From positions 1 to 7,157 of the forward strand of contig JAJZSS010000075.1 of NCBI GenBank assembly GCA_021849525.1: 7,157 bases of DNA. The letters are read 5' to 3'. Each line of letters starts with the position of its first letter. The first letter of the stretch is position 1. Source of the DNA: Chloroflexota bacterium. Lineage in GTDB: Bacteria > Chloroflexota > Anaerolineae > Anaerolineales > UBA4823. Shown piece by piece: positions 1 to 5,976 of this stretch. A program made the position numbers and the translations under genes. The notes beneath the pieces were generated by a model. That model was not told where the DNA came from and did not search any database. It saw only the letters and a program-made list of their open reading frames with translations.

Positions 1-759
1 TGTTTCGATCATCTCGCTGGTCAGGCGACTGGTTTCTTCTTCTTCAGTTGTAATTGCCGCCAGAGTTTCTTCACTGATCCCGGCCAGATGGCGGAAATGA
101 TCAATCAAGACCTTGGCGCTGGTGCTGAGGGCTTGCTCTGGTCCAATCGTTCCGTCGGTCCAGATTTCCATCACCAACCGGTCATAGTTCGTGCTCTGTC
201 CAACCCGGGCATAGCCGACATCCCAGTTCACCCTGCGCACAGGGGTGTAAATAGCATCCACCGGAAGCTCGCCAATAGGCAAGCGGCCCGTGCGATCATC
301 AGCGGGCGAGTATCCTCGACCGCGCTCCACTGTCAATTCAATTTCCAGATGGGCGTTTTTGTCATCCACCGTAAAGAGAAAGAGATCTGGGTTGATAATC
401 TCCACTTCGGGCGGCGCTATGATATCGGCTGCCGTAACTACACCACTTCCACGCACCTCGAGGTGCATGCGAGTACTGTCCACATCGTGTAACTTCATTC
501 GCAGCAGCTTGATCTGCAGCATCACCCGGATTACGTCTTCACGTACGCCCGGGATATCGCTAAACTCATGCTGCACATCGGCAATGCGAATCGAGGTGAC
601 CGCCGCGCCTTCGAGGGAGGATAAAAGCACTCGGCGTAAGGCGTTGCCTAACGTCACGCCATATCCACGTTCCAGCGGGCTGATGATGAACTTACCGTAA
701 TTGCGCGCTTCAGCTTTGCGCTCAATTTTCGGTGCTACCATGTTCGATAAACCAATCAC
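1..759 (-). CDS. rpoA: DNA-directed RNA polymerase subunit alpha (N-terminal 253 codons; 3' end outside window)
   Basis: RpoA dimerises to form the platform on which beta and beta' assemble into core RNA polymerase. I read this frame directly: 253 codons without a stop, running off the left edge. The alpha-NTD is clear. A block GYGVTLGNALRRVLLSS lies near residues 32-48, EGAAVTSI follows, and the DIPGVREDV and NPDLFLFTVDD segments come later. The visible part ends in an acidic linker (TTEEEETSRL), so the promoter-binding alpha-CTD is missing only because the window ends. The start is taken as GTG at 759-757 because a GAGGTG Shine-Dalgarno (764-769) sits just upstream. An in-frame ATG at 741-739 would be too far from it. 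It is the last visible gene of the alpha operon, 90 nt after rpsD, and rplQ would be expected next. Identity is certain; the start codon is fairly sure. Confidence 0.96.
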   Translation of the reverse strand, partial: MIGLSNMVAPKIERKAEARNYGKFIISPLERGYGVTLGNALRRVLLSSLEGAAVTSIRIADVQHEFSDIPGVREDVIRVMLQIKLLRMKLHDVDSTRMHLEVRGSGVVTAADIIAPPEVEIINPDLFLFTVDDKNAHLEIELTVERGRGYSPADDRTGRLPIGELPVDAIYTPVRRVNWDVGYARVGQSTNYDRLVMEIWTDGTIGPEQALSTSAKVLIDHFRHLAGISEETLAAITTEEEETSRLTSEMIET

Positions 760-849
760 GGTTCACCTCTTCCCCAAGTTCAAATTCCGTATCCGGCGGC
801 TATAAAGACTCGGCCGCCGGGGGTTCTATTCAGGCCTGCAGAGGCTGGT
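760..849 (-). promoter_or_regulatory. rpsD-rpoA spacer with GC-rich hairpin
   Basis: This 90-nt spacer contains a perfect 8-bp inverted repeat, CCGGCGGC (793-800) and GCCGCCGG (813-820) on the plus strand, with a 12-nt loop. In the mRNA it would form a strong hairpin between the rpsD stop and the rpoA Shine-Dalgarno at 764-769. No U-run follows the stem in the transcript direction, so it does not look like an intrinsic terminator. An mRNA-processing, stability or translational-control element is more plausible. The structure is seen in the sequence; the function is inferred. Confidence 0.6.
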
Positions 850-1488
850 TTAGCGCGAGTAATACTCGACGATCAACTGCTCTTGCAGATTGCCATCAAT
901 CTCGGCGCGTTCCGGCAAACGGATTACGGTTCCCGAAAGCGCTTTCACGTCCCGGCCAAGCCACATAGGCGCATTGCGTGTTTCCACAAAATCTGGCAAG
1001 GTCTTGAAAAATTCGCGCTTTCGTGATCCATCCCGGACGGAAACGGTATCGCCAGGCCCCATCAGCATCGACGGGATGTCCGTGCGGCGACCATTGACCG
1101 AGAAATGACCATGAGTCACCAGGAGGCGCGCCTGAGCGCGGCTGCTGGCGAAACCAAGCCGGTAGATCACATTATCGAGTCGGGATTCGAGGATTTGAAG
1201 CAGGTTAATACCCGTTAACCCTCGGCGACTCAAGGAGACCTCATAGTACCGGTGGAACTGACGTTCGAAAACGCCGTATACACGCCGGGCTTTTTGTTTG
1301 GCGCGTAATTGACGGTTATAGTCCGAATCACGGCGGCGGCGGAATTGACCGCTCTTACCATGTTCTCCCGGTGCATAATCCCGGCGTTCGAAAGCGCATT
1401 TAGGAGTAAAACAGCGCTCTCCTTTTAGGAACAGCTTTTCGCCTTCACGCCGGCACAGTTTGCATACTGGCCCTCTATACTTAGCCAT
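850..1488 (-). CDS. rpsD: 30S ribosomal protein S4 (zinc-binding C+ form)
   Basis: S4 is a primary 16S rRNA binder that nucleates assembly of the 5' domain of the 30S subunit. In several bacteria it also represses its own operon. The 212-residue length is normal. The N-terminus carries an intact zinc-knuckle pattern, Cys9-x2-Cys12-x13-Cys26-x4-Cys31, so this is the C+ rather than the zinc-free form. The S4 RNA-binding domain spans roughly residues 100-165 ([13 protein letters not shown], then [10 protein letters not shown]), and the protein ends in EYYSR. The ATG at 1488 begins the canonical MAKYRGP. A GGA-containing Shine-Dalgarno lies about 9 nt upstream (near 1498-1500). It follows rpsK by 34 nt and precedes rpoA, the usual alpha-operon order. 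Confidence 0.98.
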   Translation of the reverse strand: MAKYRGPVCKLCRREGEKLFLKGERCFTPKCAFERRDYAPGEHGKSGQFRRRRDSDYNRQLRAKQKARRVYGVFERQFHRYYEVSLSRRGLTGINLLQILESRLDNVIYRLGFASSRAQARLLVTHGHFSVNGRRTDIPSMLMGPGDTVSVRDGSRKREFFKTLPDFVETRNAPMWLGRDVKALSGTVIRLPERAEIDGNLQEQLIVEYYSR

Positions 1489-1522
1489 GTCTTCTTATCC
1501 TATTCCTTCCTGGGTTCTTCGC

Positions 1523-1927
1523 TTAGACGCGGCGCTTCTTGGGCGGACGGCAGCCATTGTGTGGAACCGGGGTGATATCGGAAATGGAGGTTACACGCAG
1601 GCCTTGAGCTTGAACCGCACGAATTGCGGATTCACGCCCCGGGCCAGGACCTTTTACGATCAATGCAACTTCTTGCAAGCCCATTGCCATTGCAGCCTTG
1701 ATAGCCTGCTCGGCAGCCAGGCGCGCAGCAAAAGGAGTGCTTTTCCGAGAGCCTTTGAAACCAGCCGATCCTGCACTACCCCAGGCAAGCGTATTCCCCT
1801 GGTCGTCCGTGATCGTCACAATGGTATTGTTGAATGTCGCGAACACATGAACCTGTCCTGACGACAGGGTTCGCTTTACTTTCTTTACGCCGCCCTTGCG
1901 GCGCGTCGCACGTACACTTTGAGCCAT
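1523..1927 (-). CDS. rpsK: 30S ribosomal protein S11
   Basis: S11 sits on the platform of the 30S subunit next to the 3' region of 16S rRNA and the mRNA exit path. At 134 residues it has the family length. Diagnostic blocks are [15 protein letters not shown] (about 27-41), the conserved [19 protein letters not shown] (about 50-68), [13 protein letters not shown] (about 92-104), and the basic tail [11 protein letters not shown]. The start ATG at 1927 has GAGG at 1932-1935, a short 4-nt spacing. It is preceded by an unusually long 133-nt spacer from rpsM that can fold into extended structure, so its translation could be controlled separately from S13. Identity is certain. Confidence 0.98.
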   Translation of the reverse strand: MAQSVRATRRKGGVKKVKRTLSSGQVHVFATFNNTIVTITDDQGNTLAWGSAGSAGFKGSRKSTPFAARLAAEQAIKAAMAMGLQEVALIVKGPGPGRESAIRAVQAQGLRVTSISDITPVPHNGCRPPKKRRV

Positions 1928-2060
1928 AAAACCTCACTTATCAGATGAATTCGCAGTTAATTTATTCTCTGCTCACTCACAACTGGCGAATTGTTGCCCG
2001 GCCAGCCAGCCGCTGGGAGGAAGGTACCCAAGCCAGCCTGTAACAACTGCCAGCAGTCGA
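1928..2060 (-). promoter_or_regulatory. rpsM-rpsK spacer with nested inverted and direct repeats
   Basis: These 133 nt separate rpsM from rpsK, which are normally close together. The outer arms 1983-1995 and 2042-2053 can pair as CTGGC/GCCAG plus TTGTT/AACAA, about 12 bp with one bulge if a U-G wobble is allowed. Inside them, GCTGGG (2012-2017) can pair with CCCAAGC (2027-2033) around a 9-nt loop with one bulged base. An 8-bp direct repeat AGCCAGCC occurs at 2004-2011 and 2031-2038, and could offer alternative pairings. The rpsK Shine-Dalgarno lies outside the stem at 1932-1935. I see no convincing gene or promoter here. A structured mRNA leader or processing site is an inference. Confidence 0.45.
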
Positions 2061-2447
2061 CTATTTCTTGGAGCCACGCCGCCGGCCGCGACCAGCCACA
2101 GTCTTCTTGGGGCCTTTGCTGGTCCGGGAATTGGTACGGGTTCGCTGTCCCCGGGACGGCAAATTTCGCCGGTGGCGCAGGCCGCGATAGCTGCCAATTT
2201 CGATCAAGCGCTTGATATTGAGCTGGACCTCGCGCCGCAGATCACCTTCGACCTTATAGCTCTGGCCGATGTAATCACGCAAGAGGTTCACCTCGGCGTC
2301 CGTTAAATCCTTGACCCGAGTATCCGGGTTGACTTTTGTATCCGCAAGGATTTTCTGAGCCCGCGGTAAACCAACCCCAAAGATATAAGTTAGACCAATT
2401 TCTACCCGCTTGTTACGCGGTAAATCAACGCCTTCAATACGTGCCAT
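2061..2447 (-). CDS. rpsM: 30S ribosomal protein S13
   Basis: S13 lies in the head of the 30S subunit and contacts the P-site tRNA and the 50S central protuberance through bridge B1. The 128-residue protein starts with the canonical [14 protein letters not shown] and contains LTYIFGVG (about 19-26, helix-turn-helix entry). It has the highly conserved block [20 protein letters not shown] (about 85-104) and ends in a lysine/arginine-rich tail that contacts tRNA. The start ATG at 2447 is preceded by AAGGA about 8 nt away. That Shine-Dalgarno overlaps the end of rpmJ, whose stop is only 6 nt upstream of this start, which suggests translational coupling with L36. Identity is certain. Confidence 0.98.
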   Translation of the reverse strand: MARIEGVDLPRNKRVEIGLTYIFGVGLPRAQKILADTKVNPDTRVKDLTDAEVNLLRDYIGQSYKVEGDLRREVQLNIKRLIEIGSYRGLRHRRNLPSRGQRTRTNSRTSKGPKKTVAGRGRRRGSKK

Positions 2448-2453
2448 ATTTAT

Positions 2454-2567
2454 TTATCCTTGTCGCTGCTTATGCTTCGGATTCTCACAAATGACAAATA
2501 AAATGCCTTTGCGCTTGACGATTTTACATTTAGCACAGCGTTTCTTAATTGATGCAGTTACCTTCAT
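2454..2567 (-). CDS. rpmJ: 50S ribosomal protein L36 (zinc-binding form, 37 aa)
   Basis: L36 is the smallest 50S protein and stabilises 23S rRNA domains near the L7/L12 stalk base. I translated it by hand: 37 residues starting [20 protein letters not shown] and ending [10 protein letters not shown]. The zinc ligands Cys11, Cys14, Cys27 and His32 are all present, so this is the C+ form. The ATG at 2567 has GGAG about 9 nt upstream. It is the first gene behind a candidate sigma70-type promoter in the map-rpmJ gap and overlaps the rpsM Shine-Dalgarno. In most relatives infA would lie immediately upstream, and it is not here. Identity is certain despite the size. Confidence 0.97.
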   Translation of the reverse strand: MKVTASIKKRCAKCKIVKRKGILFVICENPKHKQRQG

Positions 2568-2644
2568 TACGCCGATCTCCTTATAACGCTAGCTGTTCTA
2601 ACCCCACCGGCTCAAGACCGGCTATTAGTTCAGCCAAAGTTCTT
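2568..2644 (-). promoter_or_regulatory. rpmJ 5' leader with tandem repeat and alternative small hairpins
   Basis: If transcription starts about 7 nt after the -10 box (near 2637), the mRNA has a leader of about 70 nt. It holds a 7-bp direct repeat ACCGGCT at 2606-2612 and 2617-2623 (plus-strand reading, 11-bp period). Two short, mutually exclusive stems are possible: CCGG 2607-2610 with CCGG 2618-2621, or GGCT 2620-2623 with AGCC 2632-2635. The stems are only 4-5 bp, so structure is uncertain. By position this is where an autoregulatory ribosomal protein such as S4 could act on the alpha operon, but I do not recognise a known leader motif. Confidence 0.35.
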
Positions 2645-2673
2645 ATTATACCTACCTCGCCCTGATCCGTCCA
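2645..2673 (-). promoter_or_regulatory. Candidate sigma70-type promoter for rpmJ-rpsM-rpsK-rpsD-rpoA
   Basis: Reading the minus strand, a perfect TATAAT -10 box (2650-2645) is preceded, after exactly 17 nt, by TGGACG (2673-2668), which matches the TTGACA consensus at four of six positions. It lies in the 122-nt gap after the map stop and points at rpmJ. The geometry is ideal for a housekeeping sigma factor, and the location matches the usual boundary between spc and alpha operon transcription. No experimental support is available. Confidence 0.65.
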
Positions 2674-2680
2674 GACTCTA

Positions 2681-2698
2681 TTACCAGGGTTATGGTAA
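2681..2698 (-). repeat. Small inverted repeat across the map stop codon
   Basis: TTACCA (2681-2686) and TGGTAA (2693-2698) form a perfect 6-bp inverted repeat with a 6-nt loop that includes part of the map stop codon (2690-2692). The stem is half A/T and has no U-run after it, so it is too weak for an intrinsic terminator. It might mark the 3' end of a processed upstream mRNA or be chance. Confidence 0.3.
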
Positions 2699-3466
2699 GG
2701 TCAAGATCACAGGTCCGGCTTCTGTCACTGCCAATGAGTGTTCAAAATGGCAGGTCAGAGAACCATCTGCCGAAGCGACACACCATTGATCGGCGAGAAC
2801 AACAGTTCGCTCCGTGCCGATCAGAACCATCGGCTCGATTGCCAGAGTCATCCCTGCTCGCAGCGGCACACCCCTACCAGGACGCCCATAGTTCGGGACG
2901 GATGGACCTTCCCACATGGACCGTCCAACGCCATGTCCGGTGTATTCATGGGTCAGGTGGTAGCCTTCACCTTCCACGTAAGTCTCGATCGCATTCCCGA
3001 TATCGCCGGTGCGGTTCCCTGGCAGGCATTGTTCAATCCCAATGTAGAGCGATTTCTCGGTCACATCCATCAGGCGCTGGGCTTGCTCAGAGATTTCTCC
3101 GACACCACAGGTAATCGCCGAGTCGGCCACAAAACCATCCAAAATCGTGCCACAATCGATCGAGACAATGTCCCCTTCCACCAGCTTGCGTTTCGGACTG
3201 GGGATCCCATGCACCATCTCATCATTTACGCTGATCGTCGTGGTTGCCGGATATGGAAAAGCGCCTGGAACCCCGAGAAATGCCGCCTTGGCGCCATGCT
3301 TACGGAGCACCTCGGCTGCTGCCGCATCCAAATCAGCAGTCGTTACGCCTGGACGGATGGCTTTTTTTGCCGCGGCCAGGGCCTCAGCATTGATCTTACC
3401 CGCTTCCCGCATGATTTCCAACTCGTGGGCGGTTTTCAGGGTAATGCTTCGTTCCCAACTCATCAT
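2690..3466 (-). CDS. map: Type I methionine aminopeptidase with altered active-site residue
   Basis: MetAP removes the initiator Met from nascent proteins using a dinuclear metal centre. The 258-residue pita-bread fold is complete. Metal and catalytic positions visible are His86 (MVHGIP), Asp104 (SIDCG), Asp115 (FVADSA), His178 (TGHGVG), Glu211 (AIEPM) and Glu242 (HFEHS). The second catalytic histidine of the E. coli enzyme (His178 there, in FHEEP) aligns with Trp185 here, in MWEGP, and the codon is clearly TGG. All five metal ligands remain, so the protein may still bind metal, but activity or specificity could differ. It follows adk by 14 nt. Two adjacent ATGs (3466 and 3463) are possible starts, and MSWER after the second looks natural. 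The Shine-Dalgarno is weak. Family identity is certain. Confidence 0.96.
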   Translation of the reverse strand: MMSWERSITLKTAHELEIMREAGKINAEALAAAKKAIRPGVTTADLDAAAAEVLRKHGAKAAFLGVPGAFPYPATTTISVNDEMVHGIPSPKRKLVEGDIVSIDCGTILDGFVADSAITCGVGEISEQAQRLMDVTEKSLYIGIEQCLPGNRTGDIGNAIETYVEGEGYHLTHEYTGHGVGRSMWEGPSVPNYGRPGRGVPLRAGMTLAIEPMVLIGTERTVVLADQWCVASADGSLTCHFEHSLAVTEAGPVILTLP

Positions 3467-3480
3467 GTCAAAGTGCTCGA

Positions 3481-4140
3481 TTACTCAGTGGCTTTCGCAA
3501 TTGCAGCGAGTAAGTCCACAGTCACTTGCTCGATCGGTTGTGTGCCGTCCACTTCCATCAGAACACCTGCAGCCTGATAATACGCAATCAGTGGCGCAGT
3601 TTGTTCAAGGTAAACGCGGATCCGGCGGGTCACCGTCTCGGCTTTATCATCCTCACGCTGGTACAGCTCCGATCCGTCTACATCGCATACGCCCAGAGCT
3701 TGCGGCGGGTTGAATTTCTCATGATAAACATGCCCGGCTGCCCGGCAGGTCCAGCGGCCGGTTAACCGCTCCACCAGAACAGCTTCAGGGACATTAATGT
3801 AAGGTACAGCATTCACCGAGCCATTGAACTTGCCCAGCATCTCGTTAAGTGCTTCAGCCTGAGCTGGCGTGCGCGGGAAACCATCTAATAAGGCTCCTGG
3901 TGCGCAATCCGGGCGGGAAAGGCGTTCCTGGATCATCGCTATCGTCAGATCATCCGGCACCAACTCGCCCCGATTCATGTAAGCGGCAGCCTGCTGGCCC
4001 AACTCGGTTTGTAGTTTTAAGTTCTCCCGGAAGATGTCTCCCGAAGAGATGTGCGGTAAGCCCAATTTGGCGGAAATTGCCTGAGCCTGGGTGCCTTTTC
4101 CGGCGCCGGGTGGCCCTACTAAGACAACATAAACTGGCAT
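3481..4140 (-). CDS. adk: Adenylate kinase
   Basis: Adk interconverts ATP + AMP and 2 ADP in the cytoplasm and is commonly encoded after secY. The protein is 219 residues from the chosen start. The P-loop GPPGAGKGT is at 9-17, the AMP-binding segment SSGDIFREN at about 32-40, and DGFPRT at 86-91. A long-type LID domain spans about 128-165 (GRWTCRAAGHVYH to ELYQREDD). In zinc-lid enzymes four ligands are expected. Here Cys132, Cys152 and Asp155 remain but the second position is Ala135, so a classical zinc site looks incomplete. ATG at 4140 was chosen because the family begins directly with the P-loop strand and an AAGGGAAG Shine-Dalgarno overlaps the secY stop. The upstream ATG at 4173 would add eleven unfamiliar residues and overlap secY. 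Confidence 0.97.
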   Translation of the reverse strand: MPVYVVLVGPPGAGKGTQAQAISAKLGLPHISSGDIFRENLKLQTELGQQAAAYMNRGELVPDDLTIAMIQERLSRPDCAPGALLDGFPRTPAQAEALNEMLGKFNGSVNAVPYINVPEAVLVERLTGRWTCRAAGHVYHEKFNPPQALGVCDVDGSELYQREDDKAETVTRRIRVYLEQTAPLIAYYQAAGVLMEVDGTQPIEQVTVDLLAAIAKATE

Positions 4141-4150
4141 TGGTCTTCCC

Positions 4151-5488
4151 TTAGCGCACCAGCAGTGCATCATCGTAGCCGTGCAGCTTCAGCTCGGCTT
4201 CGATATTGAAGAACGTATCTCGGACTACGCCGACGACGATCAGTAAACCGGCTGAGGAGACCAGCAGGGTGCTGTTTTGCCCCAGGCCAGGGACGATCAG
4301 GCCGATCAGCCAGGGGAGGATCGCCACGATGCCCAGGAACAAGGCTCCCGGTAGCGTAATGCGGCTGAGTACTTTGGTAAGATACTTTTGGGTCGGCGCA
4401 CCCCGGCTGACGCCAGGGATTTGAGCACCAACTCGTTTAAGGTTTTCCCCGTAGTTCTGTTGGGTGAACAATACGTTGGTATAAAAGAACGTGAACCCAA
4501 CGACCATCAGGAAATACAGGATATAGTAGGCTGCCCCCTGCCCGCCAAACAAATTCTGGACGGAAGTCGCAAAATTCCGCAAGCCTTCACTCTGTGACTG
4601 GGTGAAGAAGCTGGCGATAATCGCCGGGAAGGTTAGCAGTGACTGGGCAAAGATCAGCGGGATCATGCCTGCCATGTTGACCATTAATGGCAAGGTGCCT
4701 TTGACCGGCATTGACATGCGGTTGCCCATGCGGCGACCGGGGTACATGACCGGGACATTCCGGCGGCCTTGCTGGACAAAAACAATTGCGAAGATGATCA
4801 ACACCATCATGATCAACAAGATGGGGATAGTAATGAACCGACGTTGTTCGTCTGCCCACAGAGTGACAATATTGGCAGGAATTTGAGTAACAATGCCAGC
4901 AAAGATGATCAACGACAGGCCCTGATTGCGGATCCCAAATTCAGAGATCAATTCACCCAGCCAGATGGCGAACATCGTGCCAGCAGTCATGGAAAGCACA
5001 ATGGTCAGGGAGGGGATAATGTTAGGCCCGCTAAAACCAAAGTTCTCGATGATTGGTTGGCCGGCGAAGGACGAAAAGATATTGATCTGACCAATCGCCT
5101 GGAGCAGTGCCATCGGCACTGCCAGGTAATAGGTCCATTTTTCCATCCACTTACGACCTTCACGTGGATCTTCCTCCATCCGCTTTTGGAGCGCCGGGAT
5201 AATCGGCACCAGCAGTTGGAGGATAATCTGGGCGGTGATGTAGGGGTAAACCCCCATCGCCAGCACAGAGAAGTTAGACACCGTGCCCCCAGAGAGCAAA
5301 TCCAGGATTCCTACCAGAGTGCCTTGCGCCCCCCCACCCTGTAGAATACCGGCGATTACATCTCGATCCGCGCCTGGCACAGGTACATGTGCCGCCAGGC
5401 GGTAGATCGCCAGGATCCCCAGCGTGATGAGCAGTTTCCGGCGAATGTCCTGTGCAGACCACAGATAGCGCCAAGCCGACCGCTTCAT
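4151..5488 (-). CDS. secY: Preprotein translocase subunit SecY
   Basis: SecY is the pore of the Sec translocon in the cytoplasmic membrane and works with SecE/SecG, SecA and the ribosome. At 445 residues it has normal length with about ten membrane segments, the first at roughly 18-36. The plug and TM2 region (LDLLSGGTVSNFSVLAMGVYP) spans about 62-82. The cytoplasmic C4 loop contains QQGRRNVPVMYPGRR (about 239-253), and the C5 loop ENLKRVGAQIPGVSRG spans about 348-363. The C-terminal tail is short (HGYDDALLVR). In C5 the usual PGIRPG reads PGVSRG, so the conserved arginine is replaced by Ser361 with Arg at 362. The ATG at 5488 has a strong AAGGAG (5497-5502). It lies 21 nt after rplO and 10 nt before adk. 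Confidence 0.98.
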   Translation of the reverse strand: MKRSAWRYLWSAQDIRRKLLITLGILAIYRLAAHVPVPGADRDVIAGILQGGGAQGTLVGILDLLSGGTVSNFSVLAMGVYPYITAQIILQLLVPIIPALQKRMEEDPREGRKWMEKWTYYLAVPMALLQAIGQINIFSSFAGQPIIENFGFSGPNIIPSLTIVLSMTAGTMFAIWLGELISEFGIRNQGLSLIIFAGIVTQIPANIVTLWADEQRRFITIPILLIMMVLIIFAIVFVQQGRRNVPVMYPGRRMGNRMSMPVKGTLPLMVNMAGMIPLIFAQSLLTFPAIIASFFTQSQSEGLRNFATSVQNLFGGQGAAYYILYFLMVVGFTFFYTNVLFTQQNYGENLKRVGAQIPGVSRGAPTQKYLTKVLSRITLPGALFLGIVAILPWLIGLIVPGLGQNSTLLVSSAGLLIVVGVVRDTFFNIEAELKLHGYDDALLVR

Positions 5489-5509
5489 AGCAATAGCTCC
5501 TTGTCAGGT

Positions 5510-5968
5510 CTAGCCCAGATCCAGGATCTCAACACTGCCGCCGGCAGCTTCAATCTTGGCCTGAGCAGCCTTGGTCACACGATGAGCGCTCACCTTGAGC
5601 GCAACATTGACATCACCACGCCCCAGAATGGCTACAGGGTTGCGAGGATCGCGCAGCAAACGCGCACCAGTCAGGCTGGTTGGGCTTACTTCCTGACCGG
5701 CGTTGAACTCGCTCAGCTGATCAAGATTGACTTCGTTATACTCAACACGGTGGATTGGAGTAAAGCCTTCACCACGCTTGAATGGTAAGCGGCGGAAGAA
5801 AGGCAGGTTACCGCCCTGATGGTATAGACGGGCAGGACCACCAGAACGCGCGCCCTGGCCTTTGGTTCCACGACCAGCTGTTTTACCCTGCCCCGCTGAG
5901 ATCCCTCGTCCAACCCGCTTTCGGTTTTTCTTCGATCCCTCTTGAGGTTTTAGATCGTGCAGTTTCAT
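5510..5968 (-). CDS. rplO: 50S ribosomal protein L15
   Basis: L15 is a late-assembly 50S protein with a long basic N-terminal extension that threads into 23S rRNA. The 152-residue protein begins MKLHDLKPQEGSKKNRKRVG and continues with the glycine/arginine-rich GRGISAGQGKTAGRGTKGQGARSGG (about 20-44). It then has the conserved GGNLPFFRRLPFKRG (about 52-66) and a globular C-terminal half ending in VEILDLG. The ATG at 5968 lies 8 nt after the rpmD stop, with only a weak AGGT-like Shine-Dalgarno overlapping that stop, so translation is probably coupled to rpmD. It is followed by secY as in the standard spc order. Confidence 0.98.
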   Translation of the reverse strand: MKLHDLKPQEGSKKNRKRVGRGISAGQGKTAGRGTKGQGARSGGPARLYHQGGNLPFFRRLPFKRGEGFTPIHRVEYNEVNLDQLSEFNAGQEVSPTSLTGARLLRDPRNPVAILGRGDVNVALKVSAHRVTKAAQAKIEAAGGSVEILDLG

Positions 5969-5976
5969 ATGCTTAC

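Noticed and set aside
793..820. GC hairpin as a rho-independent terminator ending the operon before rpoA
   Set aside because: No T-tract follows in either direction, and rpoA is expected to be co-transcribed with rpsD.
1973..2197. 74-codon minus-strand open frame across the rpsM-rpsK spacer
   Set aside because: Most of it overlaps rpsM out of frame, and the composition gives no sign of a real protein. The spacer is better explained as non-coding.
2681..2698. Inverted repeat at the map stop as an intrinsic terminator
   Set aside because: The stem is 6 bp, half A/T, with no U-run after it. It is too weak to call a terminator.
2738..3577. 279-codon open frame on the plus strand, antisense to map and the end of adk
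   Set aside because: It lies entirely opposite two well-conserved genes, has no recognisable protein features, and its composition reflects the reverse of real codons. It is a shadow.
4141..4173. Upstream ATG extending adk by 11 residues (MMHCWCAKGRP)
   Set aside because: It overlaps secY, lacks a Shine-Dalgarno, and adds residues not expected before the P-loop strand. The ATG at 4140 has a good ribosome binding site.
4769..5344. 191-codon plus-strand open frame opposite secY
   Set aside because: It is rich in His/Gln/Asp from the reverse complement of hydrophobic SecY codons and has no plausible domain. It is a shadow of secY.
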